A stretch of 64,000 nt of DNA from CAUZWH01 sp965224275. Lineage in GTDB: Bacteria; Pseudomonadota; Alphaproteobacteria; SHVV01. Positions 61,619 through 64,000 of this stretch are shown in pieces. The notes beneath the pieces were generated by a model. It saw only the letters and a list, made by a program, of their open reading frames with translations, searched no databases and was not told the origin of the DNA. Location: contig CBDCYR010000012.1 in the NCBI GenBank assembly GCA_965224275.1, positions 496,001-560,000 of the forward strand. Direction: 5' to 3'. Numbering within the stretch: position 1 is the first letter of the stretch; each line of letters begins with the position of its first letter. A program made the translations under genes and the position numbers.

Positions 61619-62800
61619 ATGGATCTCGCCGACGATCCCGTCGAGGCGGAACTACGCCGCAAACTGCGGGGTTGGTTGGCGGACCATCTGACGGTCGAGT
61701 GGCGTGCCACGTACCATTCGCTGTCGGGGGCTGCGCAAATCGAGCACCTGCGCGTGTGGCACCGCGCGCTTTACGAGGCCGGCTTCGCGGCGCGCTCATG
61801 GCCGGAGCGCTATGGCGGCCGCGACGGCACGCTGAACGAAGATCTCATCATCTTCGACGAGCTGGCACGGGCCGACGCGCCGCCCGATGTATTCCGGATC
61901 GGCGTCCGCATCGTTGCACCGATGCTGATGAAATTGGCCAGCCAGCAACTACAAGCTGAGTTTCTGCCACCCACGGCCGACGGCTCTTTGCTTTGGTCGC
62001 AGGGGTTCTCGGAGCCGGGCGCCGGTAGCGATCTCGCGAGCCTGGCAACCCGCGCGATCTCAAGCGATGGCGGCTACCGCATCTCCGGTCAGAAGCTTTG
62101 GAACACGCTAGGCCAGGTCGCCGATTACTGCTTGTTGCTCGCCCGCACCGATACCGAGGCCCGGCCGCATCACGGCTTGACCGCGTTTGCGGTGAAGATG
62201 GACAGCCCAGGCGTAAGTGTCCGCCCTTTGCAGCAGATCAACGGTCGGCAGGAGTTCAACGAGATTTTCTTTGACGACGTCGCTGTTCCGGAAGATGCGG
62301 TGGTTGGCGAAGTCAATGGTGGTTGGACGGTCGCGATGACTATGCTCGGATTTGAACGCCGCAGCGTGGCTTTTCTCGGATTCTCCTGTCGCCGTCAGTT
62401 CGGGCGCTTGTTGGACCTCGCCCAAGAACTCATGCTCGCGGGGGCAAAGCGGCGAATGATCGATCATCCGCCGATCCGGCGGCGACTGGCAGAATTCGGG
62501 GTTCAGGCGCGCATTGCCGTTCTCAACAACTATCGCTTCGCGGCGATGGTACCGCCAGGCGGCGTACCGGGCCCGGAAGCCTCGGTCCAGAAGCTGCATT
62601 CCACGGAGCTCAACAAAGCGATGCACGATTTCGCATTCGAGCTGGTGAAAACAGCCGACCTGACCGATTCACGAACTCGCGACCTATTCGCGCATTGGAG
62701 CGAGGAATATCTGACCTCGCTCGGCATGACCATCGCCGGGGGAACGTCGCAAATTCAGCGCAATATCATCGGCGAGCGAGCCATAGGGCTTCCGCGGTAA
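61619..62800 (+). CDS. Acyl-CoA dehydrogenase (PimC-like large subunit type)
   Basis: 393 residues. FAD/acyl-CoA dehydrogenase marks are LLWSQGFSEPGAGSDLASLA, YRISGQKLWNTLGQVADYCL, GFAARSWPERYGGRDGTLNE and the C-terminal EYLTSLGMTIAGGTSQIQRN-IIGERAIGLPR. It is followed two bases later by a second dehydrogenase, the order of pimeloyl-CoA dehydrogenase subunits PimC and PimD; that correspondence is inferred. Confidence 0.9.
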   Translation: MDLADDPVEAELRRKLRGWLADHLTVEWRATYHSLSGAAQIEHLRVWHRALYEAGFAARSWPERYGGRDGTLNEDLIIFDELARADAPPDVFRIGVRIVAPMLMKLASQQLQAEFLPPTADGSLLWSQGFSEPGAGSDLASLATRAISSDGGYRISGQKLWNTLGQVADYCLLLARTDTEARPHHGLTAFAVKMDSPGVSVRPLQQINGRQEFNEIFFDDVAVPEDAVVGEVNGGWTVAMTMLGFERRSVAFLGFSCRRQFGRLLDLAQELMLAGAKRRMIDHPPIRRRLAEFGVQARIAVLNNYRFAAMVPPGGVPGPEASVQKLHSTELNKAMHDFAFELVKTADLTDSRTRDLFAHWSEEYLTSLGMTIAGGTSQIQRNIIGERAIGLPR

Positions 62801-62802
62801 CA

Positions 62803-63915
62803 ATGAACTTCGCGTTCGACGAAGACCAGCGCCTGATCCGCCAATCGGCCGACGAATTGGTGCGGCGTCTAGCGCCGATGGCGCGGGTCCGGGAACTCAT
62901 TGACGATGACGCTACCGCCTACTGCGCCGAGCTTTGGAATGGTTTGGCCGACGCCGGTTTCCTCGGCACCCTGATCCCGGGCCCGTACGGCGGTGCCGAA
63001 TTGGGTTTTGTCGACATGGGCTGTGTACTCGAAGCCTTGGGCGGCGCGTTGGCATCCGGCCCCTACATCGCATCTGCGGTTGTCGCGGCGGACGCGATCA
63101 AGAATCTCGCCAGCGACGAGCAGTGCGAGCGGTGGCTGCCCCGGATCGCGAGCGGAAACATGGTCGCGTGCCCCGCTATCTGTCATTCCGAACCTCAGAC
63201 CTGTATCGAGTCGGTTGGTAATGCCTTTCGCGTGAACGGTCGCTTCGCCCCGGTAGCGTTTGCCGGTTCGGCCGATCTGCTGCTGGTCGAGGCGTTCGAT
63301 CCTAACGACAACGCGTGTTTCTTTCTTCCAATCGAGCCGACCGCTGACGGCGTGGCGATCGTAGACATCGGCCGCTTGGATCCGACGCGTCGCTTCTCGG
63401 CGATCGAACTGACCGACGTCGAAATTTCGCTGTCCGACCGGCTGCCGACGCCGATCGATGATAATCAGTCTTCGCGGTTGGTCTCCGTCGGGGCGGCAGC
63501 GACGGCGGCCGACATGCTTGGCGGCGCAACCAAGGCGCACGAGATGGCAAGCGCGTATGCCAAGGAGCGCCACCAGTTCGGAAAACCGATCGGTTCGTTT
63601 CAGGCGATCAAGCACATCCTGGCGGACCAGTTGGTTGCGCTGGAAGGCGCCAGGTCGGCGGTCTACGCCGCGCTGTGGACGCTCGACAATGAACCCACAG
63701 CGGCTACCGTTGCCGCCGCTGTGGCCAAGACGGCGATGACCGACGTGCACCTGAAGATTGCCAGCGAAAACATTCAGATCCATGGCGGCATGGGCTTCAC
63801 CGCCGAGGTCGACGCCCATCTCTACCTCAGACGCGCCCAGTTCGACGAGATCGCCTACGGCGCCATCGACCACCATCTCGAGATGTTGGCCGAACGGCTG
63901 CCCGATCTAGCGTAA
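62803..63915 (+). CDS. Acyl-CoA dehydrogenase (PimD-like small subunit type)
   Basis: 370 residues from ATG 62803. FDEDQRLIRQSADELVRRL begins the helical domain; SAYAKERHQFGKPIGSFQAI and IQIHGGMGFTAEVDAHLYLR complete the FAD/acyl pocket. The middle region is less conserved than in the partner, as usual for the second subunit of heterodimeric dehydrogenases. Together the two would oxidise a dicarboxyl- or branched acyl-CoA. Confidence 0.9.
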   Translation: MNFAFDEDQRLIRQSADELVRRLAPMARVRELIDDDATAYCAELWNGLADAGFLGTLIPGPYGGAELGFVDMGCVLEALGGALASGPYIASAVVAADAIKNLASDEQCERWLPRIASGNMVACPAICHSEPQTCIESVGNAFRVNGRFAPVAFAGSADLLLVEAFDPNDNACFFLPIEPTADGVAIVDIGRLDPTRRFSAIELTDVEISLSDRLPTPIDDNQSSRLVSVGAAATAADMLGGATKAHEMASAYAKERHQFGKPIGSFQAIKHILADQLVALEGARSAVYAALWTLDNEPTAATVAAAVAKTAMTDVHLKIASENIQIHGGMGFTAEVDAHLYLRRAQFDEIAYGAIDHHLEMLAERLPDLA

Positions 63916-63918
63916 TCC

Positions 63919-64000
63919 ATGGCGGCGCCGACCCGCAGCGATCAGTTCACCGGCACCGAACCGATGCGCTCGGGTCTTGAGATCGATGCCGGCGCGGTGC
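63919..64000 (+). CDS. Start of a gene, possibly an aminoglycoside-phosphotransferase-fold protein (runs off window)
   Basis: Only 27 codons are visible, MAAPTRSDQFTGTEPMRSGL-EIDAGAV, from an ATG three bases after the previous stop (which is at 63913-63915). In many alphaproteobacteria an APH-fold protein follows paired acyl-CoA dehydrogenases and has a similar N-terminus; the fragment alone does not establish it. Confidence 0.4.
   Translation, partial: MAAPTRSDQFTGTEPMRSGLEIDAGAV

Noticed and set aside
62869..63876. 335-residue minus-strand frame opposite the last acyl-CoA dehydrogenase
   Set aside because: It has no ribosome site or known domain, and the plus strand is a clear dehydrogenase.
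1..64000. CRISPR array or Cas genes
   Set aside because: No regularly spaced repeats of 25-40 bases and no Cas-like proteins were seen on either strand.

Overview
The window is a GC-rich stretch of a Gram-negative bacterial chromosome, most likely an alphaproteobacterium of the Rhodospirillales type. Supporting signs are an rpsI with an N-terminal extension, an alaC-hom-glpX-recJ run, a FixJ-family regulator, many short four-base gene overlaps and frequent GTG starts. This placement is inferred from gene content; no 16S gene is present.

Region by region. 0-12.4 kb is housekeeping: a truncated metY, a CoA-binding protein, an enoyl-CoA hydratase, a thioesterase gene split by a 126-bp inverted-repeat element, rplM-rpsI, argC, a gamma-carbonic anhydrase, an OmpA-like lipoprotein, alaC, hom, glpX and recJ, ending in tRNA-Glu. 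12.4-15 kb is a small AT-richer insert. It carries orphan genes, one of them frameshifted in a C7 run, and lies between the 3' end of the tRNA and an imperfect copy of that end. 15-22.6 kb holds dgcN-dgcA (D-glutamate use), an orphan amino-acid ABC permease, and an amidohydrolase followed by a TRAP transporter. 22.8-29.1 kb is a minus-strand operon of RDD, SpoIIM-like, DUF58, MoxR, DUF4350-like and DUF4129-like genes. 29-39 kb holds small membrane proteins, a frameshifted FixJ regulator, a Cys-less peroxiredoxin-like protein, a small unknown protein, an isochorismatase-fold amidase, a deacetylase-fold hydrolase, a CobW GTPase and an acetyltransferase gene disrupted by a duplication plus an IS remnant.

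39-57.6 kb looks like a cyclic-ureide (hydantoin-type) uptake and breakdown region: hyuA, hyuB, a very long flotillin-like protein, a PotA-like ATPase, and on the other strand a Tat-exported PotD-like binding protein with two permeases, then a dihydropyrimidinase. It has been invaded by a family of short inverted-repeat elements with TA targets and by an IS630-type element. From 57.7 kb to the end is a CoA-thioester operon (MaoC, SDR, acyl-CoA ligase, BadI/MenB-like hydratase, two acyl-CoA dehydrogenases) resembling alicyclic-acid ring cleavage followed by dicarboxyl-CoA oxidation.

The most unusual observation is that HyuB carries about 140 extra N-terminal residues that match, end to end, a separate 169-residue protein encoded next to the isochorismatase-fold amidase. 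The shared domain has a Rad52-like residue pattern. The second is that all three genes whose 3' ends touch the TA-target elements end in a TAG stop made from the TA target plus the first base of the element. Several single-base frameshifts in homopolymers (FixJ, GST, the C7 gene, the transposase) may be real decay, slippage or assembly error and should be resolved from reads.
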